Shown in pieces: positions 51,864 through 63,403 of a stretch of DNA of 64,000 nucleotides. Made by a program: the position numbers and the translations under genes. Below the pieces are notes generated by a model. It saw only the letters and a program-made list of their open reading frames with translations, ran no database searches and was not told the origin of the DNA. Each line of letters begins with the position of its first letter. Within the stretch, counting starts at the first letter, position 1. Origin of the DNA: JAGVSR01 sp963742405 (GTDB taxonomy: Bacteria; Pseudomonadota; Alphaproteobacteria; Rhizobiales; Hyphomicrobiaceae); assembly GCA_963742405.1 (NCBI GenBank), contig CAVUMB010000005.1, positions 248,001 through 312,000 on the forward strand. The letters run 5' to 3'.

Positions 51864-52118
51864 CTATTTGCAGCCTTGTTGGCGCGCCGAGCATTCCGAT
51901 CCGACAGTGGCTGCGGTGCACGTCACCTTGGCCTCACCCGTCGGTTTCAGCCCCTTGTTCTCGATCACGTTCCTGACGGCTGCTTCGGACATGAATTTCG
52001 CGATTCCCTCCGTGATGCCGTTGCCCACGCCGCCAAAGAGTTTGCAATCCGCGGCATGCGCCGGGGCTGCTGCTGCGAGCGTGAGGGCGGCGGCGAGAAG
52101 GGCGAAACGCTGTGTCAT
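51864..52118 (-). CDS. Small secreted four-Cys protein
   Basis: The 84-residue protein has a signal peptide (RFALLAAALTLAAAAPAHAA) and a mature part DCKLFGGVGNGITEGIAKFM, then EAAVRNVIENKGLKPTGEAK and VTCTAATVGSECSARQQGCK. Four Cys suggest two disulfides. I recognise no named family. Its spacing from the neighbouring small secreted genes gives no clear operon. Confidence 0.7.
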   Translation of the reverse strand: MTQRFALLAAALTLAAAAPAHAADCKLFGGVGNGITEGIAKFMSEAAVRNVIENKGLKPTGEAKVTCTAATVGSECSARQQGCK

Positions 52119-52358
52119 GGGTGGTCTCCGAGGTGGCTACGTGGATTCACGGGGTCAGATTTGCGCCTCCTCGCGGAGCCGCGCTAGTGCATGACCGCAA
52201 CGATCACGGAGTTGCGTGCGGGTGCGTCCGCCGTAATCCGGGCACAATTTGTTCCACGCCGCGGTCGGCCTTGCGCTCCTCGCCGCCAGGCGTTAGCACG
52301 CCGCCAGGACAAATCATCCGCTTACTCAGCTGAAACCGGCCCTTTGGAACATCAGACC

Positions 52359-52646
52359 ATGACCGACGTGACCCGCCTCACCGCCGAGATCGACAAACTG
52401 AAGCGCCAGAACGAGGAGCTTTCGGGCCTCTCGCTTGCGACCGGAGTGATCCTGACGCAGCTTCTGCAGTCCAACTGTAAACGCGAACTCAATCCGCAGG
52501 CCGCCGCGACCCGCATCATGACCAACGCCCGCGAGGCGATCGAAGGCTTCGCGTCGGCGACGGATGCCGATCCAGTCATGAAGAAGCGCGCGCTCGATGC
52601 GGTGCAGCAATACGAAGATCAAATCAAGTCGGTGCTGGCGGTCTGA
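52359..52646 (+). CDS. Short helical/coiled-coil hypothetical protein
   Basis: Ninety-five residues from the ATG at 52359. The N-terminal part is a heptad-like helix (VTRLTAEIDKLKRQNEELSG), followed by LSLATGVILTQLLQSNCKRE and a C-terminal helix (AVQQYEDQIKSVLAV). There is no signal peptide. The frame is open upstream to 52191 without conserved features. It lies 42 bases before a membrane-protein gene on the same strand. Function is unknown. Confidence 0.68.
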   Translation: MTDVTRLTAEIDKLKRQNEELSGLSLATGVILTQLLQSNCKRELNPQAAATRIMTNAREAIEGFASATDADPVMKKRALDAVQQYEDQIKSVLAV

Positions 52647-52688
52647 AGCGCGCGCAATCCGGCGCCCGGCAGGGGACGTAGTGCACCC

Positions 52689-53175
52689 ATGCGCCAGTTC
52701 ATGAAATTCGTGCACACGGTGTCGTCGGCGGGGATCGTCGGCGGCCTGGTCGCCTACGCGCTGATCCTCCTCTACGCGCCGCAGTCGACGCCGCAAGATT
52801 ACGCCGACATGCGCCAGACAATCGTGGCGGTGTGCCAGTATATGATCATGCCGGCGCTGGGCATCTCTCTGGTGACAGGCCTGCTCGCCATGGCCGTCCA
52901 CCGTCCATTCCAGGAATTGCGCTGGGTCTGGGTGAAGGCGTTGCTCGGGATCAGCATGTTCGAGGCCACCCTCGCCATCATCTCCTCAAAGGCGCGGTGA
53001 CGCCGCTCGCCTCTCGGCTCAGATCGCCGCCGGCCAACCGCTCGAAAAGGGCCTCGCCGCCACCATTTCCAGCGAGTGGACCACCCTGTTTGCGATCCTC
53101 GCCATTTCGCTCGCCAACTACGTTCTCGGCGTCTGGCGCCCGCCGCTGGCGATGCGCTGGGCGAGGGATGTGTAA
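52689..53175 (+). CDS. DUF2269-like integral membrane protein (reading frame broken once)
   Basis: The first frame gives a membrane protein: QFMKFVHTVSSAGIVGGLVA, YALILLY, then QYMIMPALGISLVTGLLAMA and WVKALLGISMFEATLAIISS. Near 52995-53002 the frame shifts by +1. The continuation is DAARLSAQIAAGQPLEKGLA, AATISSEWTTLFAILAISLA and NYVLGVWRPPL, with a fourth helix, ending at 53175. About 161 residues when repaired. The DUF2269 assignment is by general appearance only. Confidence 0.7.
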
Positions 53176-53290
53176 GGGATTAGCTGGCGACAGCTAGCTC
53201 ACCCAACGGTGTCACCCTCGGCGTTAGATTAAGGATCCATCGTTCAACGGCGTGGACAAGGCGGGCGGATCCAAACTTCAGCCGATGAGA

Positions 53291-53696
53291 CTACCGACAC
53301 CTGATCTCAATCGTGCGGGCGGTGGTGGGGTCGTATTTGCGGCAGGGGACGGGGCCGGTGTCCACGGGTGCGGCGACAGTGCCGGTCTCGACCGGTGACG
53401 CATCGGTCGCGGTGCCGACGGCGGTGCCCGACGCGGCCGTCTCGGCTCCTCGATCGTTGGCAAGGCGCGCCGGATTGGGTTCGGGCAGCGGGGGATCTTC
53501 GAGCGCGGCCGCCGTCGAAGACTTGACGGAGCGGGCGCGAAACTTGCGCTTTTTCGGCTGGCTCGGTGTGGCCGCGCCGAAACCAAAGGTCTCATTACCC
53601 CAAATGGACGAGTTCGCTCGATTGAGCGGCGGCGGGCGAAACGAGGGCCGCGCCGACGAGAAGCCCGATGGCGGCGGCGGTCAGAAGTGCATGCAT
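53291..53696 (-). CDS. Secreted protein with C-terminal CRKY...TIEIRC motif (reading frame broken once)
   Basis: From the ATG at 53696 a clear signal peptide is read (HALLTAAAIGLLVGAALVSP, AAAQ), then SSELVHLG and a stop. If one C of the CCCC run at 53598-53601 (plus strand) is removed, the frame continues GNETFGFGAATPSQPKKRKF into a Pro/Ala-rich linker and ends VPCRKYDPTTARTIEIRCR at 53291. The end matches that of the proteins at 15544 and 53896, which is strong evidence that this is the true frame. Role unknown. Confidence 0.75.
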
Positions 53697-53895
53697 TGCG
53701 AAGCGATCCTGCGAAGCGGCGAATTGTAAGATACCGCAACGCAGCGCAACTTCCGAATGCACAGTCGTGCTTAACGCGTGTGGCGACAAAAGAATTCGCC
53801 TCCGTGGCCGCCGGGACGCGCGTGCGATACCCTACTCACAATTGTTGATAGCCCTGACCTAAGAAGTCCCGTGCCGGGTGCGCTTGAGCCGCGCG

Positions 53896-54344
53896 TCAGG
53901 GGCAGGGGACTTCGATCGTGGTGCTTGTGGTGGCGTCAAAGCGGCGGCAGGTCTCGGCTTTGCCTACGGCGGGCACTTTTTCTGCGGGCAAAGCAGCGGC
54001 GGGTGCCGGGGAGTTGGCCGCTGGCGTCGCGGTGGAAATCGGCGTGTCGCCCGGCGCGTTCACGGGCTCGCTTTTGGCGACGGCCTCGTCTGGCTTGGAA
54101 CGATTGACGGCCGGTTTGGCGGGCTTGGCTTCCTTCTTGGCGGCCGCCGGTTGCTGGACGGGCTTTTTCTTGACCGTGCCACTGCCGTAGTCGGGCGGCG
54201 CGGACTGCTTGCCAGTCGAGAAATTCGGTCCCACGGTCGCCGGTCCGCCGTAGCCGCGGTCTTCGGACTGCGCGAACGCGCTCGGCGAAGCGGCGAGTAA
54301 GCCAGCGCGAGGGCTGGAGCGAGAAGGCAGGCAACGGCGCGCAT
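53896..54344 (-). CDS. Secreted protein with C-terminal CRRF...TIEVPC motif (reading frame broken in the signal peptide)
   Basis: The ATG at 54344 (GGAAGG upstream) opens MRAVACLLAPALALA, and the signal peptide then needs a frame change near 54295 to continue LLAASPSAFAQSEDRGYGGP. The mature protein is a Lys/Pro/Ala-rich linker (KKKPVQQPAAAKKEAKPAKP) ending ETCRRFDATTSTTIEVPC. It is the third member of the window's CR-[FY] motif family and lies 199 bases from the second. One base appears to be missing here. Confidence 0.72.
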
Positions 54345-54458
54345 GGGGAGCCTTCCGGATCGAGGGTTGCACGCAATCTTACACCATCGCCGCCACCGCG
54401 GCGTGTCGAATAGTGCACGTGCGGTATAGGACATGGATTGAAATTCAGGCAGGCGCCA

Positions 54459-57449
<2,991 letters not shown>

Positions 57450-57629
57450 GGAGGTTCGTAGCGCGGCCAGTGAGCCGCCCGCAATGTGGCGGTTGGCCGG
57501 TGATCCGGCAGGATGCGGCTATATATGGCGCGCCTCCAATCTATACAACTTCATGCGTGCGCTTGTAAAAGCAAGGTCGGCGCGGACGCCGGCCTTGACG
57601 TGAGGATGAAGCGAGCCGGGTTGGGGCGC

Positions 57630-57815
57630 CTAATTTGGCAGTTGGTCGTGTTCAAAACGGCTGTTTCGAAGAAGCTCCATCTCCTTGCGGGCTCTCAGGC
57701 GGGCGAGGGCGGCAAGCCACAGGAGACGGATTTCGTCGTCCCTCAGTTCGGGCTGCCGCAGCGGGAGTTCCAATTGCTGGGGGCGGGGCTTGGGATAATG
57801 GCGGCGGAAGAGCAT
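57630..57815 (-). CDS. Possible small protein of unknown function
   Basis: A 61-residue frame reading RRHYPKPRPQQLELPLRQPE followed by DDEIRLLWLAALARLRARKE. The segment looks protein-like (alternating Leu/Arg helix after a Pro-rich stretch), but there is no clear ribosome binding site, and the flanking DNA is repeat-like. It may be a remnant of a longer gene. Confidence 0.3.
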   Translation of the reverse strand: MLFRRHYPKPRPQQLELPLRQPELRDDEIRLLWLAALARLRARKEMELLRNSRFEHDQLPN

Positions 57816-57918
57816 TCCGGGGTCGCCATCGTCGTTGGTCCTACCTTATGCGGAGAGACTTGGCTTCTGCGCGGGGGTGCCCTTGGGGAGTTGCTGTGCC
57901 ATTCGCGCCGCAGCGTGT

Positions 57919-57950
57919 TGACTGGGTCCCAGCCTGCGCCGGGATGACGT
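57919..57950. repeat. Dispersed intergenic repeat-like element (VPACAGMT type)
   Basis: GGGTCCCAGCCTGCGCCGGGATGACG is an imperfect palindrome. In one frame it translates to WVPACAGMT, the familiar spurious peptide of dispersed proteobacterial repeats. Only one copy was noticed in the window. Confidence 0.55.
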
Positions 57951-58236
57951 TGCAGAGTGGCCGCCGGTGCCCCTCTCCCCAGCGGGGAGTTCAAATAGCC
58001 GCCCGGGGTCGTGGCTCTATCGTCGGGTTCGGGATCGGGCAAAACCGCCGTACAGGCTTGTGTCCACCCGGTGATCGCATATCGTCCCGCTCGACACGAG
58101 GCTGGCCCGTGAACGGGGGGTGAATGAGGTGCTCAAAAGCGGTTCAGGCTCGCCATGAGATACCTCCGCCATATCCGCGTCACGGGAGCTGGCGACCATG
58201 GGTTATCCAAGCACGATCTTCGAGGAGGGCCTTCTG

Positions 58237-58837
58237 ATGTCCGAAAGTACCGTCCCCGCCCGTTCGGGTGGCGACTATGACCGCTTTATTGGGTTTTTGA
58301 AGAATTTGGCGTTGGTGGTGACGATTGTCGGTGCGGTTCCGACCGCCATCACCGCCTATCACGCGTACACATTCGGGGTCCCGTTCAGTCAGGTGCCGCA
58401 ACGGCTTGCCCAGTATGATCTGTGGGTCAAGAACATCGACTGCCAGATCGAATACAAGGCCCTGGCGACAGCCGAGGGCACACGCGTCGATGTCGGCGCC
58501 TGCTCGAAAACGGGTGACATCGCGCTCAAGCTGTCGTCTGCCGACGGCAAAGCGGCCTACCAGTGGATCGCGTACAACGAATTGCAAAAGCCGGGCGAGG
58601 CACCCGAAGTCAACAAGCATCATCGACATGCTGATCTCGGCCGCCCGCGCCGAAGGTCCTGCGCCCCAGTCCTTCAAGGTCGCGCAAGGCTTGGAAGTGG
58701 TCTGCCAGTCCATCCAGGGCAAGAACGTGGTTCGCGTCGTCAAGGAAGGCGGCAAATGCTTCAAGGAAATTTTCTCGCCGATCAAAGGCGCGGTTGAGAA
58801 ACGCGACGAGGTCGCCTGCTCAACGACCTGCGGTTGA
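58237..58837 (+). CDS. Hypothetical membrane-anchored protein (reading frame broken once)
   Basis: From the ATG at 58237 (GAGGAGG upstream) the protein has one membrane segment (FLKNLALVVTIVGAVPTAIT) and then IDCQIEYKALATAEGTRVDV. Near 58610-58620 the frame shifts by +1 and continues SIIDMLISAARAEGPAPQSF, VVCQSIQGKNVVRVVKEGGK and CFKEIFSP, ending DEVACSTTCG. About 199 residues if repaired. Six Cys in the soluble part suggest an oxidising compartment. A perfect hairpin terminator follows. I recognise no family. Confidence 0.65.
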
Positions 58838-58867
58838 GCCAAACCGGATTTGGCTTTCCAATCCAAC

Positions 58868-58896
58868 GCGGGCGGTGAGGTCTCCTCACCGCCCGC
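58868..58896 (+). terminator. Perfect 13-base hairpin terminator
   Basis: GCGGGCGGTGAGG, a TCT loop, and CCTCACCGCCCGC, followed by TAATTT. It is placed 31 bases after the 58237 gene. Confidence 0.8.
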
Positions 58897-58923
58897 TAAT
58901 TTACACGTGTGACGTTCACATCA

Positions 58924-59214
58924 CTACGATGCGCCATCCTTTGCCTTGGTCAAACTCGATCCGTCGGTGTTGATCGCGTCGCCGGTCTTGGCCCACCAAG
59001 AGAAGTTCCACGGTCCTGTCACGCCACAGAAGTTGTCGCATTCGTTTTTGAATGTGACCGACTTACCGGCACCTATTTTGTGCACACTTTCCTTGTCGCC
59101 TTGATCGAGCCCGATGGAGATTTCCTTCGATGACGTGTTGTTGACGGTCAGAGCGTGTGCGCCCGTTGCGGTGACGAGTACGACGGCGGTTCCGATGACG
59201 GTGGATTTCAACAT
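58924..59214 (-). CDS. Small secreted hypothetical protein
   Basis: A 96-residue protein with a signal peptide (KSTVIGTAVVLVTATGAHAL) and a mature beta-rich part (TVNNTSSKEISIGLDQGDKE; GAGKSVTFKNECDNFCGVTG) ending in WNFSWWAKTGDAINTDGSSL. A close Cys pair (CDNFC) and two adjacent Trp are notable. No family is recognised. Convergent with the 58237 gene, with the hairpin in between. Confidence 0.68.
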   Translation of the reverse strand: MLKSTVIGTAVVLVTATGAHALTVNNTSSKEISIGLDQGDKESVHKIGAGKSVTFKNECDNFCGVTGPWNFSWWAKTGDAINTDGSSLTKAKDGAS

Positions 59215-59521
59215 GCTGGTGTCCTCCTGTATTGGCCCTACCGGGCATTTGGGTCAGGGATGACAGCCGCGTGTGGTGGCCTCATCCAGGCAAGGCGATC
59301 CCGCTCGCGTCGGCCGCTTTTCTGCGGCGCGATCAGCGCGTTGGACTACTTTGCCTGCGCACGATCTTGGGGTTGCGAGGTCGTCTGACGAGGCCTCGGG
59401 CGATCAACTCGCGATAAAAACGATTTGAGCGGACCTACGCAATCGAGCGGATTTCAAATCGCGTCGCGCCCGCTCATTTGCGCCGGATCGCAGATGACCA
59501 TTGTCGCCGACAATACGATGA
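59215..59521. other. Intergenic region, nothing recognised
   Basis: About 307 bases without a supported gene between two minus-strand genes. Presumably it contains the promoter of the 58924 gene. Confidence 0.5.
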
Positions 59522-59893
59522 TCAATCTTCGTCGTGATTGGTGACGGCGACGAATTCGTCATCCCTCTGGCACCGGCGCTCGTGCATCAGGAAGTCGTAA
59601 TAGCCGCACCGCCCTTGACCGGGGTAGCTGCGGCAGGTCGCGGGACGCGCGTGGTAAATGGTGCAACGGCGCTCGGCCGTATCGAAGAACCGGCAAATCC
59701 GTCCGTAGATTGCGTCGCGCTTGCGCCGCATCGTATATTTGTGGCCATGCGCTTCCTTGGTGAACTTCGCCTTGGCGTCCTCATAAGACAGATCGTGATG
59801 CCGCGCGAGGCGTTCCACGTCTCGTTTCGTCAACGGAATGACAGGGTAGGAGCAGCAGTATCCCGGGCAATTCGAGCAATTGTAAAGAACCAT
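59522..59893 (-). CDS. YkgJ family cysteine-cluster protein
   Basis: A 123-residue protein starting MVLYNCSNCPGYCCSYPVIP, then LTKRDVERLARHHDL and CRFFDTAERRCTIYHARPAT followed by CRSYPGQGRCGYYDFL. The Cys-rich N-terminal and the RPxxCRxxP motifs define the YkgJ family, which is thought to bind zinc or an Fe-S cluster. The ATG at 59893 begins the conserved part; the open frame upstream is unrelated. Function unknown. It is distantly related in character to the YcgN-type protein at 9692. Confidence 0.88.
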   Translation of the reverse strand: MVLYNCSNCPGYCCSYPVIPLTKRDVERLARHHDLSYEDAKAKFTKEAHGHKYTMRRKRDAIYGRICRFFDTAERRCTIYHARPATCRSYPGQGRCGYYDFLMHERRCQRDDEFVAVTNHDED

Positions 59894-60173
59894 GATCTTT
59901 CGTTTTCGCAGTCCGGCGGGTTGCAACGGAGAGCCCGCATCGTTGATCCGCGCGCCCTGGTCCGGGGATAGAGGATGGCGGCAAGCCGTCAAGAGTGATC
60001 GAAGCGAGAGTTTGGGGGCGGGAACGAATTTTACGGGCCGGCGCACCGCAGAGGCAGACAGCTTACGGCTGCAACCTTAGGTTCAGTCTGACCGGCATTG
60101 TGGCTCCACAGATACAGAAAAACCAATCGAATCTGCCATTGATCAACCCCGGAGCATATCAGCGGGGGCAGTC

Positions 60174-61649
60174 ATGCGGTTCAGAACAACAGCTTCGATC
60201 ATTGCAGCGGGAATTTTGACCGCAGCCGCACCGGCACAAGCCGATGACTGGTCGGCGGTCTACATCGGCATTGGTGCCGCCATCGGTGCCGCCAATCACG
60301 AACTTGCGCTGACCGAGGCACCCGGTATTCCGTTTGACGGCGCCCTCTCGATCGATGGTCTGGGCGGCGACGGCGGCGTCTTCACGCTGGGCGTGGGAGC
60401 CGATTATCAGGTCAACAGCCGGTTCGTCGTCGGCGCCTTTTTCGACTACGACTGGATGAGCCTCGATACCGACGTTCTCGATTTGACGATTGGTGATCCC
60501 GTTAATGTAGCCGCGAACGTCAATGTTTCGGTTGAAGACATGTGGTCCATCGGCGGCAAGCTCGGCTACATTGTCTCGCCGTCTACACTCCTGTTCGTCA
60601 CCGCAGGCTACTCGCGCGCCGACATCAGTGACATCAATGCCGGAGCCAGTTTCGGTGGGGGAGGGGGCAGCATTGCGCTCGCCCACGTCGGAGAATTCGA
60701 CGGCTATTTTATTGGCGGTGGCGCGGAAGTGAAGCTCAGCAAGGCGATTTCGGTCAAGGGCGAATACCGCTACACTGATCTTGATTCCGAGACGCTGACC
60801 CTGCTGCCCGGAACACCTTTCGTTGGCATCAATGATTTGGTTCGCACGACGCTTGACCCCGACATTCAGACCGGACGCGTGTCATTGAACTACCGCTTTG
60901 GTCTCGGCCGCGGCGAGGCCGATGAACCCGCCGTCACAGAAGCTTCTGTCGGCTCGTGGTCGCAGTTCTACATCGGCGCCGGCGGCACTTACACATTCGG
61001 CAACAACGAGCTGACGCTCAGCCCAGGCCCGGTTCTAGATCCGTTCGGCGTTGACGCTGCGCTCTCGTTCAATGGTCTCGGCAGCCAGGGCGGCGGCTAC
61101 ACGTTCGAAATCGGCGCCGACCGCCAGTATGACGACAAGTTCGTCTTCGGCGTGTTCGTCGATTACACTCGCCACGACAACGAGTATGAGATCGGTCTCA
61201 ATCTCGACGACCTGATCTCTGGCAGCCTCAGTTACAAGATCGAAGATCAATTCTCTGTCGGCGGCCGAGCCGGCTATCTCGTCACGCCCGCAACGCTCGT
61301 ATTCGGAACCCTCGGTTACACGCACCTCTCGCTGAGTGACACGGTGGTTGCCGGCGAAATCGACGGGATAGGAGCCGGATCGTTCGTGCTGGCAAAAAAC
61401 GGCTCGTTCGACGGCTTCTTCCTGGGTGCTGGTTTCGAAACCAAGCTGACCGATCGTCTGTCGCTCAAAGCTGAGTATCGCTATGTCTTTGCAGACAGCG
61501 ACGCCATCAGTCTTCTGCCGGGTCTCGACCTCGGCGGCGTCACGGCCAACGACTTTGTAACGGCCGAACTCGATCCCGACATTCAATCCGTCCGTCTCTC
61601 GCTCGATTACCGGTTCGATTTCGGTCGGTCCGAGTCGCCGCTGAAGTAA
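60174..61649 (+). CDS. Outer-membrane protein with two tandem beta-barrel domains
   Basis: A 491-residue protein with a signal peptide (TTASIIAAGILTAAAPAQAD). The mature protein is two homologous halves, about residues 24-245 and 260-491. Half one runs DWSAVYIGIGAAIGAANHEL to LDPDIQTGRVSLNYRFGLGR. Half two runs SWSQFYIGAGGTYTFGNNEL to LDPDIQSVRLSLDYRFDFGR. Shared elements include the ISVKGEYRYTDLDSE and LSLKAEYRYVFADSD strands. Each half resembles a small eight-stranded OmpA/Omp25-like barrel. The usual alphaproteobacterial protein has one such barrel, so this is a fused duplication. A perfect hairpin starts at the stop codon. Confidence 0.85.
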   Translation: MRFRTTASIIAAGILTAAAPAQADDWSAVYIGIGAAIGAANHELALTEAPGIPFDGALSIDGLGGDGGVFTLGVGADYQVNSRFVVGAFFDYDWMSLDTDVLDLTIGDPVNVAANVNVSVEDMWSIGGKLGYIVSPSTLLFVTAGYSRADISDINAGASFGGGGGSIALAHVGEFDGYFIGGGAEVKLSKAISVKGEYRYTDLDSETLTLLPGTPFVGINDLVRTTLDPDIQTGRVSLNYRFGLGRGEADEPAVTEASVGSWSQFYIGAGGTYTFGNNELTLSPGPVLDPFGVDAALSFNGLGSQGGGYTFEIGADRQYDDKFVFGVFVDYTRHDNEYEIGLNLDDLISGSLSYKIEDQFSVGGRAGYLVTPATLVFGTLGYTHLSLSDTVVAGEIDGIGAGSFVLAKNGSFDGFFLGAGFETKLTDRLSLKAEYRYVFADSDAISLLPGLDLGGVTANDFVTAELDPDIQSVRLSLDYRFDFGRSESPLK

Positions 61650-61669
61650 CGACGGCGCACCGTCGTTAC
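61646..61669 (+). terminator. Perfect 10-base hairpin at the end of the double-barrel gene
   Basis: GTAACGACGG, a CGCA loop, and CCGTCGTTAC. It includes the stop codon. Confidence 0.7.
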
Positions 61670-61705
61670 TTGATCGGGGAGGGCTGCGGCTCTCCTCGAT
61701 TTCGT

Positions 61706-62113
61706 TTACCTGCCCAAGTCGTTCATTTGAATATCGAGTGCGTACAGCGGCAAGTCGTTCGCTCCGATACGGCAGTAGGAGGCGTAGCTGAGGCGTTCGC
61801 CCTTGCTCGGATACGCCCAGCCTCCCGGACCACAGCGGATGTATTCGGCCTGAAAGACCAACGGCCGGCAATCGCGGTCCGCGAGAAGGCGCGCGGTCGC
61901 TGGATCTTCGCCCTCCACCTCCGACACGATGAACATAAGGGACCGGTGGTCTCGGCAGCCGGCGGCCGGATAGGGGCTATCCGCAATAGGAACGAAGCGA
62001 TGTTTCGTCCCCAGTTGGTGAGGGAGCGCGGCCTCTTCCGCCACGGCGGAAAAGCTCATTACCAAGACGGACGCGACTGTCGCCATTAAGGCTGTCAGCT
62101 CTGTGGACCGCAT
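61706..62113 (-). CDS. Secreted hypothetical protein
   Basis: The protein has about 135 residues, with a signal peptide (ALMATVASVLVMSFSAVAEE). The mature part contains HRFVPIADSPYPAAGCRDHR, then DRDCRPLVFQAEYIRCGPGG and SYASYCRIGANDLPLYALDI. Four Cys suggest two disulfides. The ATG at 62113 is chosen over an upstream TTG. No family is recognised; convergent with the double-barrel gene. Confidence 0.68.
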   Translation of the reverse strand: MRSTELTALMATVASVLVMSFSAVAEEAALPHQLGTKHRFVPIADSPYPAAGCRDHRSLMFIVSEVEGEDPATARLLADRDCRPLVFQAEYIRCGPGGWAYPSKGERLSYASYCRIGANDLPLYALDIQMNDLGR

Positions 62114-62187
62114 CAAAGCCCTCTTCGAAACATCACGCCTTGACGAAACGTTCGCGGCATCGGATCGGATGATATCGCACTGGTCGC

Positions 62188-63162
62188 ATGACGGAGAGTG
62201 AGGCTAATTTGTTGAGCGTTGCGAGTGCCGCTTTGGTGGCGGTTGGCGCATTCTACACCTTTGCCGGCCTCGTCGGGTTGCGGGTGGCGGTGCAAGGCCG
62301 TCTCTTTGACGTTGCCATTTCCCAGATTTCGCTCAAGAGACCGCCGATCGCCGAGACAGCGCGCACGGTCTGGCTGCTGTTCGCCTCGTTGTTTGTCCTC
62401 GCCGGCGGTCTATTCCTTATCCTGCGACTGGAGTGGGCTGCCGCCGCGTTCGTGACCTCGTCTGTGGGCCAGGCCGCTTATTTACTGTTTGTTGCACCCG
62501 TTTTGCTGGATCGCGACGACCCGCCGGATGCCAAGGGCCGGCAACAGACGATCAATGCCTTCATCCTGTATGTAGCAGCGACCTTGTTTGTGCTCTGGGC
62601 CTACCGCACGCAAAAACTGATGTCGCCAAACGAGGTGGGGTGGCCCGCCGTGGTCGGAGCGTTGGCCGTGCTTTCAGCCGCTGCAGTCCATGCTGCATTC
62701 CGCTTCGCTTATCCGCTCGCCAAAGGTCCCGCCGGCCTATTCAACTTCGGTGTCGGCAACGCGCCGCCCAGTGACGAGGCAATGAACGATGCAGCGAACG
62801 ATTCACTGGCCGATGGCGCGCTGTTGGCCGACAGCCGCCGCATCCTCGTCATGTCCGAGTATCAATGCGATCCGCTTTGGACCCACGATCCGGGGCGCGA
62901 TGGGACGATATCTCCGCGCGATCTACCGCTGTCCGAGAGCCTCATCGCCGATCTGCAAGCCTGGGCTGAAAGCTACGATGGGTCATTCAACCTCGAGGAT
63001 ATGAACTCACCCCATTGGAGTGAGGAGCGCTACGCGGCCCATAATGCAGCCGGACTGGTCCTCGGCCGCCGCCTCAAGCGAGAACTGCCCGACCGGCAGA
63101 TCTTCGTCTGGCACTTCGATTCCGGCCATGTCGAAATCATCGCCGATGACAGCACGCCATGA
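62188..63162 (+). CDS. Four-helix membrane protein with a soluble C-terminal domain, function unknown
   Basis: The product has 324 residues. Hydrophobic helices lie near 8-30, 60-80, 83-105, 125-140 and 155-175 (WLLFASLFVLAGGLFLILRL; VVGALAVLSAAAVHAAFRFA). The cytoplasmic C-terminal domain reads ILVMSEYQCDPLWTHDPGRD, then LPLSESLIADLQAWAESYDG and GRRLKRELPDRQIFVWHFDS. The EYxxxPLW...DLPLS...L..W pattern resembles an uncharacterised domain also seen in soluble proteins next to secretion-system effectors; I recall this loosely and cannot name it. Confidence 0.75.
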   Translation: MTESEANLLSVASAALVAVGAFYTFAGLVGLRVAVQGRLFDVAISQISLKRPPIAETARTVWLLFASLFVLAGGLFLILRLEWAAAAFVTSSVGQAAYLLFVAPVLLDRDDPPDAKGRQQTINAFILYVAATLFVLWAYRTQKLMSPNEVGWPAVVGALAVLSAAAVHAAFRFAYPLAKGPAGLFNFGVGNAPPSDEAMNDAANDSLADGALLADSRRILVMSEYQCDPLWTHDPGRDGTISPRDLPLSESLIADLQAWAESYDGSFNLEDMNSPHWSEERYAAHNAAGLVLGRRLKRELPDRQIFVWHFDSGHVEIIADDSTP

Positions 63163-63403
63163 TCCGCAGGTTGCACCGGGCCAAAAGACGCGATAGTGTG
63201 AACAAATAAGGAACAATATGCGCTACTACATCGTCACGAGCCTGATCAAAGCCGTGGACAAGCCGGTGAAGATATAACGTCAGGTTTCCGTCCGCGCGCT
63301 AAGTTGCTGCAACGCGATTCCGTAGGCGGGCCTGCTTGCGCCCTGGCGACAAAGACACCGGAAGTGGCGGCCGAACGAGGCCGCAAAGTCAAAGGAGTTC
63401 CAC

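Larger units (their letters stand above)
57450..58236. other. Intergenic region between uvrA and the 58237 gene
   Basis: No convincing gene in about 790 bases. It contains a repeat of the VPACAGMT type at 57919-57950, a CTCCCC/GGGGAG hairpin at 57975-57989, and one short low-confidence minus-strand frame (57630-57815). It should also contain the uvrA promoter. Confidence 0.6.

Noticed and set aside
63218..63277. A 19-codon frame (MRYYIVTSLIKAVDKPVKI) with AAGGA upstream
   Set aside because: Too short to support without homologs, although the start context is good. It could be a leader peptide or a remnant.
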